A stretch of 27,935 nt of DNA, taken from assembly GCA_011763485.2 (NCBI GenBank), contig JAANSK020057798.1:1-27935 (forward strand), read 5' to 3'. Each line of letters opens with the position of its first letter. The first letter of the stretch is position 1. Below are positions 10,010-21,102 of this stretch, piece by piece. The translations under genes and the position numbers were made by a program. The DNA comes from Isoetes engelmannii (Eukaryota > Streptophyta > Lycopodiopsida > Isoetales > Isoetaceae). A model generated the notes under the pieces. That model did no database searches, was not told where the DNA came from, and saw nothing but the letters and a program-made list of their open reading frames with translations.

Positions 10010-10712
10010 ACCGAATGTAGTGCACGTCTTGAGCGTCTGACTATCTGACTGCAAGTTTTGCAAGAGTAACCCACCGACTATCATAGACATGAGAGAAAGT
10101 GATGTGATTTATAAAGTCAGAGAGTGAAATCTTTCTTAGAGTAACCCACCCACTGTAGGAGTGCAAGTCTTGAACGTAATCCAATGAATGTGCGAGTGCA
10201 AGTTTTACAAGGGTAACCCTTTGAATATCACACTCATGAGTGAGAGTGATAAGTCTTACAAGGGTAATGTGCGATCTTAAAAAAGACGAGCAAGTACAAG
10301 TCTTATAGGCTAACCCATTGGTTGTATGCGTGCAAGTCTTGAATATCTTGTAAACATAAGCGACTTATAGTGTGACTTCAAAACTTGCAAGGGCAACCAA
10401 TCGACTCGCACACACATGAGTAAGCTCAAGTCTTGCAAGACATATAAGTGAGTGCAAGTCTTGCAAGAGTAACCCATTGACTATAACACAGATGAGTAAG
10501 TGCAAGTCATACAAGGGTAGCGTGCGATTTGTAGAAAGATGAACGAGTCAAGTCTTGCAAGAGTGACACATCGACTATCATATAGATGAATGAGTGCAAA
10601 GGTAGTGTGCGATCCATAAAAATAATGAACGAGTGAAAAGTAACCTACTGGTTGTGTGAATGCAAGCCTTGCAAGGGTAACACACCGATTATTACACACA
10701 TGTGTGATCTAT
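10010..10712. repeat. Degenerate minisatellite (left arm)
   Basis: Roughly 50-60-base units are built from GTGCAAGTCTTGCAAG, then GTAACCCA, then GACTATCA, then CATGAGTGAG. They alternate with a variant containing GTGCGATC(T/C)(A/G)TA. The same array, inverted, is at 24868-25690, and its last unit on the left resumes at 11064-11165 after the LINE insertion. The short open stretches across it are by-products of the repeat. Confidence 0.85.
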
Positions 10713-10717
10713 AAGAA

Positions 10718-11063
10718 TAGAATAGATTTTTTTATCGTCCACGGAGACCAATTGGCCTATGGGAATTAAACAATGCCGATTACTGTCAGGATTAAAAAAC
10801 CACCGCCCCAATTTTCGAGGGAAAAACCTTGGCAGTAATAAGTATGCTGGCATACTGTACAATAATATAGTGCCCTTCAATACCGCACCGGCGAACACAG
10901 TTGAGTCCGCGTATCCATCACTTCTTGAAGATATAAGCCCAGCAAGCCCACGGACGTCGTGTTCAATAGCTTATATAACTAACTGAACATACCGTGCTCG
11001 GATATGATCGAATGCTGGGCAAGTCTGAAGTGTATGGCATTCATCTTCAATGACTCCCTGTTG
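10718..11063 (-). mobile_element. 5'-truncated LINE with (ATTCT)n tail, present only in the left arm
   Basis: This 346-base insertion has no counterpart in the right arm. Read on the - strand it begins in a zf-RVT-like segment (GVIEDECHTLQTCPAFDHIR, followed by ARYVQL and a stop) typical of the end of LINE ORF2. It ends in a 3' UTR with CCATAGGCCAATTGG, GTGGACGATAAAAA and a short ATTCT-type tail. The right arm shows the empty site: its complement reads ATAAGAAGATGAG where the left reads ATAAGAA, insertion, AAGAAGATGAG. This gives a likely 5-base duplication AAGAA (10713-10717 and 11064-11068). The same 3' end recurs at 21103-21297. Confidence 0.82.
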
Positions 11064-11165
11064 AAGAAGATGAGTGAGTGCAAGTCTTGTACAAAATTAG
11101 TCTTGCAAAAGGGTAGGAACCTACTGATTCTTGATTCTGTGAGTGCAAGGGTTGGTGTGCGGCCC

Positions 11166-12200
11166 ATAAAATAAATGTTTCATGGCAAGTATGAAAAATG
11201 CAAGGTTGTATATTTTGGATGATCATTATCAACAGTAAGTTGTACAAACATTTGTTCATGACAATTTGTACTTATGATATAGAATAAATCTGACTTTGCC
11301 GATACAATGTGTGCTTGACTAGAGGATATAGAATAAATTGACTCCGCCAATACAATGTACCCTTGACTCGGGCACAAGAAATGTAATTTCTTATGTCAAG
11401 AAACATTATAAAATGAACAAAAAGAATGAACTTTATGGTCGTGCGAAATCCATGCAGCATGTTGAACATTTATGACAACAAAAGAGAATGGGTTGCAAAA
11501 TGCCATGCATCTTGTCTAGAGTGTGGACATGAGCCACTTTAATGAGCTTGTGAATCATGCAACTAGGCACATGCAAGAGGACAAAAAATGTTATACTGCA
11601 AGGACAACGAAAGCCAGAGGAAGATGCCTAAACAAAATAGAGACATGAGTAGGACCCTCAGAGGAGAAGGCAAGTTGTAAGGTTTTCAACCAGTAGGTCC
11701 CTCAAAATCATATGTTGAGTGTCACCAAGATGCCCACATAAAAGGATCTCCATATGATAGTTCATGTAGGCCCCCCAAATCACAAGAACTCCATACCATA
11801 ACTATATTTTTCTTTTGTTTTTTGGATTTTGGCACAACTTTGAGAAGGGAAACAATACTTTTTGTTCTTTTGTCAACAACAGATTTTTAATTGAACAAGG
11901 AGACTTACTAGAGAGACCAACTAGCAACTTGAAAAATGAGTAGGAAACGCCTATAAGCAGGTATAACATCTTGGAATACTAGGGAAAAGGTATAGGGACT
12001 TGCTAAAGAAAGCAAGAGTTGTTGGAAAAGTTGTGAAAGGGAATGATGAGAGCTGAATAACAAGTGATGGTTGGTGTTAGATTTGAATGGCTCCTTTAAC
12101 AAAAAACTGCCTGGAGCAACATAGGGATGCATGCAGGGATGTCCTTTGGGGTGACAGTCATTTACCAGATGGACGATTCTAAGGGAAAGAAAATGGATTA
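11166..12200. other. Non-coding body of the left arm, inner half
   Basis: No gene or known element family was recognised. The sequence matches 23900-24860 in reverse complement throughout. A local duplication occurs at about 11275-11350 (AGAATAAATCTGACT, then AGAATAAATTGACTC, each followed by GCC(G/A)ATACAATGT). Confidence 0.55.
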
Positions 12201-12204
12201 GAAG

Positions 12205-12440
12205 ACAACAACTTTGGATCACGAGAGACTTGAACTGATCTTTTTTTTTTTTGGATAGGAGACAACTTTGGATCATGAGAGAGGTAGATGGTTTTTTTTT
12301 TTTTTTGGGATATTAGACAACTTTGGATCATGAGAGCAGTAGATGGGACGATTCGAACTGAATTTTTTTGGGATGAGGAGACAAGGATAACAACTGTAGA
12401 TTATGAGAGAGATAGAATTGAACAACAAGTACAACTTTGG
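12205..12440. repeat. Tandem repeat with poly(T) linkers (left arm)
   Basis: About four units of ACAACTTTGGATCATGAGAG plus GTAGATGG are joined by T runs of 7-15 bases and GGATA(G/T). The mirror array is at about 23640-23890. Open frames across it in both arms are repeat artefacts. Confidence 0.85.
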
Positions 12441-12593
12441 ATCAACATTGACCAAACAAATACAACAGAGGAATAACATGGGAAGATTTCCACTCAACAC
12501 ATAAGACAAAATACAAGAGGTACTTCTATGTCTAAGAAGACAATAGAGGAAAAAAAAATACTGAAGAGAATAAAAGAAGAGAGAAAAGCATAC

Positions 12594-12657
12594 CATAGCA
12601 TGTGTAGAAAAAACAGAAAATAAATAAAACAAAAAGAAAAGCAAAGCATAGCATGTG
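12594..12657. repeat. 11-base direct repeat around an A-rich stretch at the arm's inner edge
   Basis: CATAGCATGTG occurs at 12594-12604 and 12647-12657, flanking 42 A-rich bases. It starts just inside the spacer from where homology with the right arm ends. It could be a target-site duplication of a minimal A-tailed retroinsertion or a simple slippage duplication. Confidence 0.5.
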
Positions 12658-12659
12658 GA

Positions 12660-13770
12660 GATGATTATTAGGCCAATATCTATACTTGAAAAAAATTCGA
12701 TACATTCATATAGCTATAACCACTGTGTAAACACTTTGTTAAGCCTTCTAGTTTATATTATCCTGTCAGAGGAGCTCTGGCGATGGCAGATTCCGACGTA
12801 GATAGGATGCCCGAGCCACGTAGAAGGAAATGGGCGAAGTCCGGCAAGGCAGGTCGAGCCCATTTCTAGATCTATTACAAAAAACAAAGCGAAAAAAATT
12901 TCGTTTCACCGAAAAGGACCCATCCGTCTGGGTATGATTCAGAGGTCGGCGCCTTTGAAGCAAAGGACAATGGCTTCTTACCAAGCCTGCAGCAAATTGG
13001 CTATGGCGCTCAAGAGCTGCTTATTAGGCCGCGTGCCCTCTGCTGCAAATCGAGAAAAAAATATTTAGTTCCCCAATTTTTTTTCCTTTCTTTTGATACC
13101 ATAGTGGGTTAGTGGGTCGGAGATGGAGATGGAGACGCAGCCCCTTGCCTTTGCATCTCTGATAAGGATTGCTCGCAATTGACAAGCATTCCGACCCCTG
13201 CTAGGCTCCCTGCATCTCTGTGCCGCTGCAGCTCTTTTGGGTTCTAAGCATCAGATTAAAAGGTGCTTTGGTCTGATCTGCAGCACTCTATTATCTAGCA
13301 TAATACCGGCTTGATCAAGAAAAAACCGCCCAGTGCTGCGCTGATCAGATTCAGAAAGAATTTGAGTAGTTGGGCTGTCTCTATTCTTCGCCGCTGTTAC
13401 AGAAAATAAATTGGTTCCTTTTTGTTCTTAATCCGGCAGGGATTAAAGCTTCAAATCCGACACAGGAAGAAGGGGGAAATGCTGTAAATCTGTCTGGCTT
13501 TTGCAGGGGAGTGGGGCATTGAGGTATGGATCCATAGATAGGCCAGCAACGGCGCACAGAGCGGACAGAGGCCGAGCCATTAAGGCTGAGAAGATATATT
13601 CTATCCACCATAGCCAGAACCACCAGAGAAAAGAGAGCAACACACCCGCGTAACTGGTTTTTGCATAGAGCCCCACAAAGCAAGGGCGTCAACTCTGTAC
13701 TTGTTTTTTTTTTTCCGGATCACAGGAGTTTGTTGAAGCTATACCTGCAAAAAAGGAACCTCTTCTTCCG
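12660..13770. other. Upstream region of the ERECTA gene
   Basis: This non-repeated sequence becomes more GC-rich from about 13100. It shows no coding gene. Open frames on the - strand (12766-12984, 13381-13692) lack recognisable motifs. It holds a purine-rich GGAGATGGAGATGGAGACG stretch near 13121 and probably contains distal promoter elements. Confidence 0.5.
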
Positions 13771-13774
13771 CTAC

Positions 13775-13800
13775 CCAATTGGCCAGAAAATATATATAAA
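13775..13800 (+). promoter_or_regulatory. Candidate core promoter (CCAAT and TATA) of the ERECTA gene
   Basis: CCAAT at 13775-13779 is followed by TATATATAAA at 13791-13800. A start about 25-35 bases downstream would give a leader of roughly 400 bases before the ATG at 14227. Inferred from motif and position only. Confidence 0.4.
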
Positions 13801-14097
13801 TTCCTTAAGCCAGATCTGTGGCTTAATTGGCCGGATTTGAGAGAAATTCGAGCTTAGAAGCTTGATTCAATCCCAGATCTAAACACCCATTTCAACTAAT
13901 CCTCGGCGTGGGCCAGCATTGAGTGCCGTTTTTGACAGTTCCTACGTGTTACGAGAATTAGACGAAGGCAAGGCCTGTGCGGTCTGTTTCAGAGAGGCCT
14001 TCAGAAATAGGGGACCGGCAATATCAGCTCAGGAAAGCGAGATTTGTACTTTGGATCCAAAGAACTAACAAGAATCCTTGGTTTTGAGGCAAAAATC

Positions 14098-14118
14098 ATG
14101 ACCCAAATGGGGCGCTGA
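14098..14118 (+). promoter_or_regulatory. Upstream ORF 1 in the ERECTA leader (6 codons)
   Basis: ATG at 14098 with a second in-frame ATG at 14107 and TGA at 14116-14118. It lies in the inferred 5' leader. Confidence 0.4.
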
Positions 14119-14138
14119 TCCTCTGGCATAACGGCTGG

Positions 14139-14174
14139 ATGCGGGTTTTGCATAAGAAAAAGGATCATGTTTGA
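14139..14174 (+). promoter_or_regulatory. Upstream ORF 2 in the ERECTA leader (11 codons)
   Basis: It reads MRVLHKKKDHV and ends with TGA at 14172-14174. It overlaps the in-frame upstream ATG at 14167 of the main coding frame in another frame, so it may disfavour that ATG and leave 14227 as the practical start. Confidence 0.4.
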
Positions 14175-14226
14175 TCAGTCCGTCGTTTCTGGCTTGGGAT
14201 GCGTTGCAAAGGGTGCAGAGCAAGCA

Positions 14227-17200
14227 ATGGCGTGGAAATTGACAAGGTTTCTGGTCGGATTGAAACGAGTTTCTTCCGCATTTCTTCTTGGGCTCATCTT
14301 GATCTCTTGGGTGGGAATCAGCTATGGTTTATCAGCAGATGGTGCGTTTTTTTTTTCTGAGTGTTTTATGTTCTTGCTCCGGTGGTGCATTTTTGAATTG
14401 CCTGTTCGTCTTCTTCATTCCCAAGAACAGAACAAGTCCTTTGTTCCGGAATCTGGTGTCTATCCCCCCTATGCCTGTCCTCGAAGTCGATCTTCCCGCT
14501 TGTCTAGAGATTGAAGAATTTATTTTTTCTTCAATATCTATGCATCTTCGGGCGAGAAAACCCAAATAATGCCTTGCCAGCAATGCCATTTTCCATTTTC
14601 AGACATCAAAGCTCAATCATCCGCCGTAGTACCTCTCAAAATCACAAGCCCATTTCCGCCATAGCCCAATAGCTTGCCGGAATGAGCTCCATATCTCCTC
14701 TCAACAAAGACCCACCATGGATTTGTATCCCCAAAACCAACTCCTATGCATTTTTTCCTGGTTGCATTTTTCTTCGATCTGATATTTCGCAGACTTGAAT
14801 CCAGCGTTCTATTGCTCAGCAAATGATGGGTTTCTTTTGCGTTGGTTTTTCTGTTCAGGAACTGCATTGTTGGAGATAAAGAAGTCTTTTGTGAATGCCG
14901 GAAATGAGCTCTACGATTGGGATGACCGCGAGGATCGAGATCCTTGCCTATGGCGGGGCGTTACCTGCGACAATGTAACTCTGGCCGTTGTCAGCCTGTA
15001 AGTTGGATACTTCTGTAGCCCGCTCAACTGTTTTGAACTGTTCAACAGGGCCCATGCAACACGGCTCATACATTCAATGCCGGAACTGTTTATTTCGAGA
15101 TTTGATTCACAACCTTCGACCGTTTTTAGCATTTCCAAGGATTGAACTTCAATCCAGTGCAGCAGATCTAAGCCAATGGCAGCGCATATCATCAGAGCTT
15201 GCATTTAAATTTTTCTTCATCTTAGCTTACGAACAATACCGAGATAAAACTGCATCTGCATCTACATCATATTCATATCGTTTCAAGATTAACCCCCTGT
15301 TGCTTGCTGTCTCTGCAGCAATCTAACGCAACTTACATTGGCTGGAGAAATCTCTCCTTCCATTGGGAAGCTCAAAAGTCTTGAATACCTGTAAGAGCCT
15401 CTCGCTCTATTTGTGTGCTGCCATTATGGTTCATTAATGCTTGCTTTGGATGCAGGGATTTGAGGGAAAATAGTATTTCTGGTCAGATTCCTGATGAAAT
15501 TGGAGAATGCTCCAAGCTGAAGATGATGTGAGCACATATTATGCTTTATTATTCTCAATGTTGGAATAGTAGCTAACGTACCTGTTTATTTTTTCTTATC
15601 TATGCAGAGATCTGTCCTTCAATGAGCTGTATGGCGACATTCCATTCTCAATCTCCCAGCTAAAGGAACTTGAAACACTGTAAGTTAGTTGTTTGTCCTT
15701 TTCGCAATTAGGTGCATAGTGAATCATTTGTTGATTTTAAACCTCTGGTCCCACAGTGTGCTGAAAAGTAACCAGCTAACTGGTCCCATTCCATCAACAT
15801 TGTCTCAGCTTCCTAACCTGAAGACCTTGTAAGTTGTTTTCCATCTCACACACTTACTTAACTATAATCACAAGTTTCGTCGAACTCAGGTAAAAGTATA
15901 ATGCAGGGATCTAGCACAAAATCAATTGACTGGAGAAATACCTACACTACTATACTGGAGCGAAGTTCTGCAATATCTGTAAGCTAGTCTTCTCCTGACC
16001 ACCAAGGGTGATAGAGATGAAAGTACCCTTACCCTTGTGCGTTGCAGGGGCCTGAGAGACAACTTTTTAAGCGGAACCTTGTCTAATGATATGTGCCGCT
16101 TGACAGGATTGTGGTACTTGTAAGTGTTTAAGGAGTGTATACTTGACTGTGTATTTATGCGATCCTTGACCATGCCCAAATTTTCTGGCAGTGATGTAAG
16201 AAGCAACAATATTTCTGGACCCATTCCTGAAAATATAGGGAATTGCACCAGCTTTGAGATATTGTAAGGAATTCTTTGAACCTTGTTCTCTGAATCGCAA
16301 TCACAAAGCTTTCCATTGACATTATAAAAATGCCAGGGACCTAGCATATAATCAGCTGAGTGGCGAAATCCCTTTCAACATTGGGTTTCTTCAAGTTGCC
16401 ACTTTGTAAGCTCCTATTAATCTTTATAAGCCCTTGTAGAAGTTCTCATAGACCTTTTTGTGGCAGATCTTTGCAAGGGAACAAATTCAAAGGAAAAATT
16501 CCCGATGTAATTGGTCTTATGCAGGCACTCGCTGTTCTGTAAGTAGACCTATAAAGTAATCCTCCCAAGTTGACATGAACTTTACATGTTTACTCATCAG
16601 CACCAATGGTCTCTTATACTTGCAGAGATCTGAGTGACAATCGACTGGAAGGAGAAATACCTTCCCTGCTTGGCAATCTGACATTTACGGGAAAGCTGTA
16701 AGTTTTGTTTATCTTCAACCTTTGTTTCAAAATTCCTCATATAGAACCTAATAGAAACTTGTTTGCACCAGGTACCTTCATGGTAATCTACTTACTGGAA
16801 CAATCCCCCCAGAACTCGGCAATATGACAAAACTAAGCTACCTGTAAGTGAAATTATAACAGGCAAGATAAGGAAGCCACTCCATCGACATTTTCTTATT
16901 ATGTATGTGCATTCTGCAGCCAGCTAAATGATAATAAGCTCACGGGAGAGATACCATCTCAGCTTGGTAGCCTTAACGAGTTGTTTGAACTGTAAGGGAA
17001 TCAGAAAACATGGTTGTCAGTTTCGCCTTGCCACCCTTAAGCTGATATATTATTTTGAATGTGCAGGAATCTAGCAAATAATGACCTGATCGGACCAATT
17101 CCAGCAAATATCAGTTCATGCACAGCTCTGAACTACCTGTGAGGAAGATAGGGCTAATGGTTCCTTGAATCTGATAAAGCGAAACTAACAAGCTATTTTC

Positions 17201-19918
17201 TTTGCAGCAATGTGCATGGGAATAAACTGAATGGAAGCATTCCACCTGACCTTAAAAAGCTTGACAGCTTAACTTATCTGTAAGAAATTTTTTGTACATG
17301 TAATGTACATATCCATGAAGATTTCTGATTTCCTTGCATGCTTCTGTACAGAAATTTATCCAACAATTACTTCACTGGCAGCATCCCTGATGACTTGGGG
17401 CACATAATCAATCTAGATACCTTGTAAGGAAACTTTTGCTTGCATGTGAAGTCCTAATGTTGCTACGTTTGCATTATTGACAGTTTTATGTACCCTTGTC
17501 AGGGACCTCTCAAATAATATTATTATAGGGACGATTCCAGATTCATTAGGTGATTTGGAACATCTACTTACTCTGTAAGCCAGTTCCAGTTTGATGCTAA
17601 TATTCACTTAAAGACCATCAAATCAGCTAACAAAGTCTTGCTTTCCACCCTCTTATAGCATCTTAAGAAATAACAAACTAGCTGGACGAATCCCAGCAGA
17701 ATTTGGCATGTTAAGGAGTATCGATCTTTTGTAAGTCTGCATTCCATGCACTCTATATTGATTGCTTTCATGTTATGGGAACATACTAATCTAGAAGTGG
17801 TTGTCCAGGGACCTTTCACACAACAATTTAAGTGGGAGCATACCTCCGGAGTTGGGGCAGCTGCAAACACTTAATGCCTTGTAAGGAAGTTTTCAGAAGC
17901 AAAGCAAAATAAAACTTGGATTAAAGCTTGAATGGTTTTGTCAGTGTTCTAATTAAATTACATATCTATATGCAGGTTATTGGAGTACAATTCACTTTCT
18001 GGAGCAATACCAGCCCAGCTTTCAAACTGCTTCAGCCTGAACACATTGTATTTAGTTTGCACTCTGCCAGATTTAAGAATCAATAAACAATCAGATTGGC
18101 AATCATTCCTTTCTGAATGTGGTTCAATGTATCTGATTTTTGAGATAATGCTCTTTTTTTCAGAAATGTGTCATATAACAACCTCTCAGGAGAGATTCCA
18201 TCCAATAACGTATTTTCAAGGTTTCCTTATCAAAGGTAAAAATTAGTTGATGATTCTTTTAGAGTAAGAAGTTCTATCTTCTTCAATTAACCATGTACAT
18301 TCTACTTCCAGCTATGTTGGTAATGCAGCACTTTGTGGAAATTCAGTACATTCCTATTGTGGAATTTATTCCAAGTCAACTGGTGAGCTATTTTATAGTG
18401 ATGATGGGAGTAGTTTCAAGACCTTGGCAAACACTTAAATTTTGTCTACATCCATTTTATTGCAATCGCAGGAACTCTAAAAGCATCAGCCATATTGGGA
18501 ATATCTATTGGCTCAGTTTGCCTGCTCTTTTTGCTCATATTTTTGGGTCTTCGATGGAAACAACCAAATAGTTTCACCAAAGGATCAAAAAAGACATCTC
18601 AAGGTGATTGATTAGCGTATAGCTGGTAATTATGGTGCCAGGTTCTAAGGTCTTTGTGTTTCATGTACCATGCAGGTCCTCCCAATCTGGTCCTGCTTCA
18701 TATGGACATGGCTTGCCATACATACGATGACATAATGAGAATTACGGATAACTTACATGACAGGTTCCTTATAGGTCAAGGTGCTTCTAGCAAGGTTTTC
18801 AAATGCACCCTTAAGAATGGGAAGTCAATAGCTATTAAAAGGCTATATAATCACCATCCACAAAACATTCGTGATTTTGAGACAGAACTTGAAACCCTGG
18901 GTCAGATAAAACATCGGAATCTTGTTAGCCTTCATGGATACTCTCTTTCTCCTTGTGGGAACCTCTTGTTTTATGATTACATGGAAAATGGAAGCTTATG
19001 GGATGTGCTTCATGGTAAGTGAAGTTCAGATTTTGATACTGAAATGAATTGTATGGCTATTGATTTTTGCTAAGCATTGATACTGGATTTTGTTTCAGGC
19101 CCTGTTCAAAAGGTTAAGCTTGATTGGGAGAGACGACTCAATATTGCACTTGGATCTGCACAAGGGCTTGCATATCTTCATCATGATTGCAACCCTCGTA
19201 TCATACATCGTGATGTAAAATCCTCCAACATTCTGCTTGATGAATCTTTTGAAGCCCACCTTTCAGACTTTGGAGTTGCCAAGAGCATTTGTTTGTCGAA
19301 AACGCATACGTCGACATATGTGCTAGGAACAATAGGCTACATTGATCCTGAGTATGCAAGGACATCCAGGCTAAATGAGAAGTCAGATGTTTATAGCTAT
19401 GGAATTGTGCTGCTGGAACTCATCACTGGGCAAAAGGCTGTAGACGATGAGAGGAATCTTCACCAATGGGTAATTCTTTAGCTTTCATCCAATTTGGTAG
19501 CTAATGTACTTATTTCCCAAGTTCAGGAGCTAAGTTATCATATTACTCTTTGCAGGTAATGTCTAATGTCAACAAGAATACAGTTATGGATGTGGTAGAG
19601 CCAGAAATCAAAGCTACTTGTACAGATTTGAGTTCAGTTCAAAAGGCTATTAGATTAGCTCTGCTATGCACCCAAAAGCTTGCCACACAGAGGCCTGCAA
19701 TGCATGATGTAGCAAATGTTTTGTTGTCTTTAGTTCCTCCTCCATCTCAGAAGAAATGGACAGCGCCGGCCCCAAGGCCTGCACAGAACTTCAGTCAAAG
19801 AAGGTACGTGGATGATTATGCAGAGAGCAAACACAGAGACAATTTGTCTGCAACAAGCACCACATCTGGAGGTCATTTGTTCATGAAGTTCGGCGAAGTC
19901 ATTTCTCAATCAGGTTGA
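14227..19918 (+). CDS. ERECTA: ERECTA-family LRR receptor-like Ser/Thr kinase, 27 exons
   Basis: Plasma-membrane receptor kinase; in Arabidopsis the family perceives EPF/EPFL peptides and sets organ growth and stomatal patterning. Exons: 14227-14341, 14859-14997, 15319-15390, 15456-15527, 15608-15679, 15757-15828, 15907-15978, 16048-16119, 16192-16263, 16337-16405, 16467-16538, 16626-16697, 16772-16843, 16920-16991, 17067-17138, 17208-17279, 17352-17423, 17503-17574, 17659-17730, 17809-17880, 17976-18047, 18164-18235, 18312-18382, 18472-18603, 18676-19014, 19099-19469, 19556-19918. All introns are GT-AG and the frame is open for 988 codons (Arabidopsis ERECTA, 976). Order: signal peptide (1-38), LRR N-cap (CLWRGVTC), 20 LRRs (one per exon, exons 3-22), C-cap with paired Cys, membrane helix near 592-616, kinase about 660-930. 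[11 protein letters not shown] loop, Lys686, HRD with Asp783, DFG at 801-803 and [11 protein letters not shown] are present, so the kinase should be active. An in-frame ATG at 14167 would add 20 residues. I chose 14227 because it gives a classic signal peptide with G at -3 and +4. ER and ERL subtypes cannot be separated here. Confidence 0.96.
14342..14858 (+). other. Intron 1 of the ERECTA gene (longest, 517 bases)
   Basis: Donor GTGCGT follows GLSADG and acceptor CTGTTCAG precedes [11 protein letters not shown]. The position after the signal peptide matches the family. Together with intron 2 (14998-15318, 321 bases) it is much longer than the other 24 introns (61-116 bases). Confidence 0.9.
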
Positions 19919-21102
19919 AGCTTTTTGGATCATGTAAAGTCTGGCACTATCAGAAACCTCAACACAGCTGAAAGAAAAAGGGCGTTCAGTTTCTGTTAGG
20001 CCAAAGAGGATCAGGGCATTCCTCAAAAATTGTTTTGGGTTTGTTAAACCCCTTTATATTAAGCCAAATCATTATTTTTACGAGCTTTGCGACCACCCAA
20101 GACGTTCTTTTCCCAAGCAGAGCAACGCCCATGTAGGTATTTGTACTGCCGGATCTATCTGCAGCTGCTACGTTGAAATTTGTAAAAAAAAAAGAACTGG
20201 GTCCTTTTAGTAGCGCCTGCCATAGCTGTTTTGAGAAATGGGGGCTGCACGGGATTCCGGTGACGTAGCAGCGAGGAATGAATGAAATCAATGCATGGTG
20301 TAATTCCGTCCATCTTGAAATAAAGGCCAAGGCGTTATGCTTCTCGTGCAAGCACTGAAAGCCCAGATTGCAAGTTTTTTTTCTCTTTTTTTCTTGCAGT
20401 ATCAGTAAGAATCTGTACACATTATAAGGATAAATGTATCGATATGGGCTTATGATAATCTGTCAGCCTTTTACAAAGCTGGCTGTGTAATGCCTGTGTT
20501 GTGCAGGTCTGTAATGATGAGAGTGATTGATCTGATTACTGTGTAAGGTAGAGAATGAATGGTAGGCCATTTGAATGCATTGATTATCAGTTTTTTTTAA
20601 CAGTAGCAGACGTTGCATGTGCCTATCCTTGATAATTAATCCTATCCCTTTTACTTTTACTCTCCAGTACAGAGTGGCCTAGCACTGCCTTAACATTTGA
20701 TAAAGACTAAAACTGAAACACCACTAAAGTCCAAGGATCTTCAATTCTTCTTTATTGCTCTGTTTGTACATTTTTGTGGGCTGATTCTTATGCCTTTTTA
20801 TAATAAGTATTATTAGATGAATTTAAGTATTCTGGTCATGAGTTGCCATGAGAATTTAAAGGTTTGTTAGTGTTTTTTTGTTATCTTTTTCTTTTTGTTA
20901 TTTTAAAGAAGTTAATCAAGTAGTGGGTTCCCATGATCTCCTTTGGTGGCATTGATTATTTTGACTATTTCAACTATGTCACTTGACACCGTTATATTTC
21001 TTTTCAATAAAATTCAAATGTATGTTTCTTCCTTCTACTGTCCCTTTCTTCCTCAAGGGGTTTTTTCATCCGGAGCGTAATATGCTTGCTGTTTTTCGTA
21101 CA
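19919..21102. other. 3' flank of the ERECTA gene, no second gene seen
   Basis: This stretch holds the inferred 3' UTR. An AATAAA poly(A) signal candidate lies at 20319-20324, with T-rich sequence after it near 20375-20396. The open frame at 19986-20420 on the - strand shows no family features and is probably chance. The remainder is AT-rich. Confidence 0.5.

Larger units (their letters stand above)
7667..12591. repeat. Left arm of a large inverted repeat flanking the ERECTA gene
   Basis: This block is the reverse complement of 23489-27858. Shared parts from the outside inwards are the Gypsy integrase segment, an AT-rich block with ~80-base tandem repeats, an open stretch at 9211-9420 (matching 26274-26483, 11 of 69 residues different and no length change), another at 9645-9860 (matching 25838-26053 on the other strand, 9 of 72 residues different), a degenerate minisatellite, and a poly(T)-linked tandem array. 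The inner limit is where the rc of GTATGCTT (near 12585-12591) stops matching. The left arm is longer because it holds a LINE insertion (10718-11063) and two extra 80-base units. Confidence 0.93.

Noticed and set aside
10010-10712. CRISPR array suggested by regularly spaced repeats
   Set aside because: The units are degenerate and contiguous with no unique spacers. This is a plant nuclear minisatellite.
12273-12644. 123-codon frame on the - strand with a partner at 23576-23899 in the right arm
   Set aside because: It runs through the poly(T)/poly(A)-linked tandem repeat, and the encoded residues reflect repeat units, so it is a repeat artefact.
14167-14226. Start of the ERECTA protein at 14167
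   Set aside because: It is possible, but the added 20 residues would precede a good signal peptide and the ATG is overlapped by an upstream ORF, so 14227 was preferred.
14167-14514. 115-codon frame read straight through from the upstream ATG
   Set aside because: It reads into intron 1. The real coding part ends at the GT donor at 14342, as the join to exon 2 restores the family sequence.
19986-20420. 144-codon frame on the - strand downstream of the ERECTA gene
   Set aside because: It lies in the inferred 3' UTR, with no motif and Lys-rich low-complexity from T runs. Probably chance.
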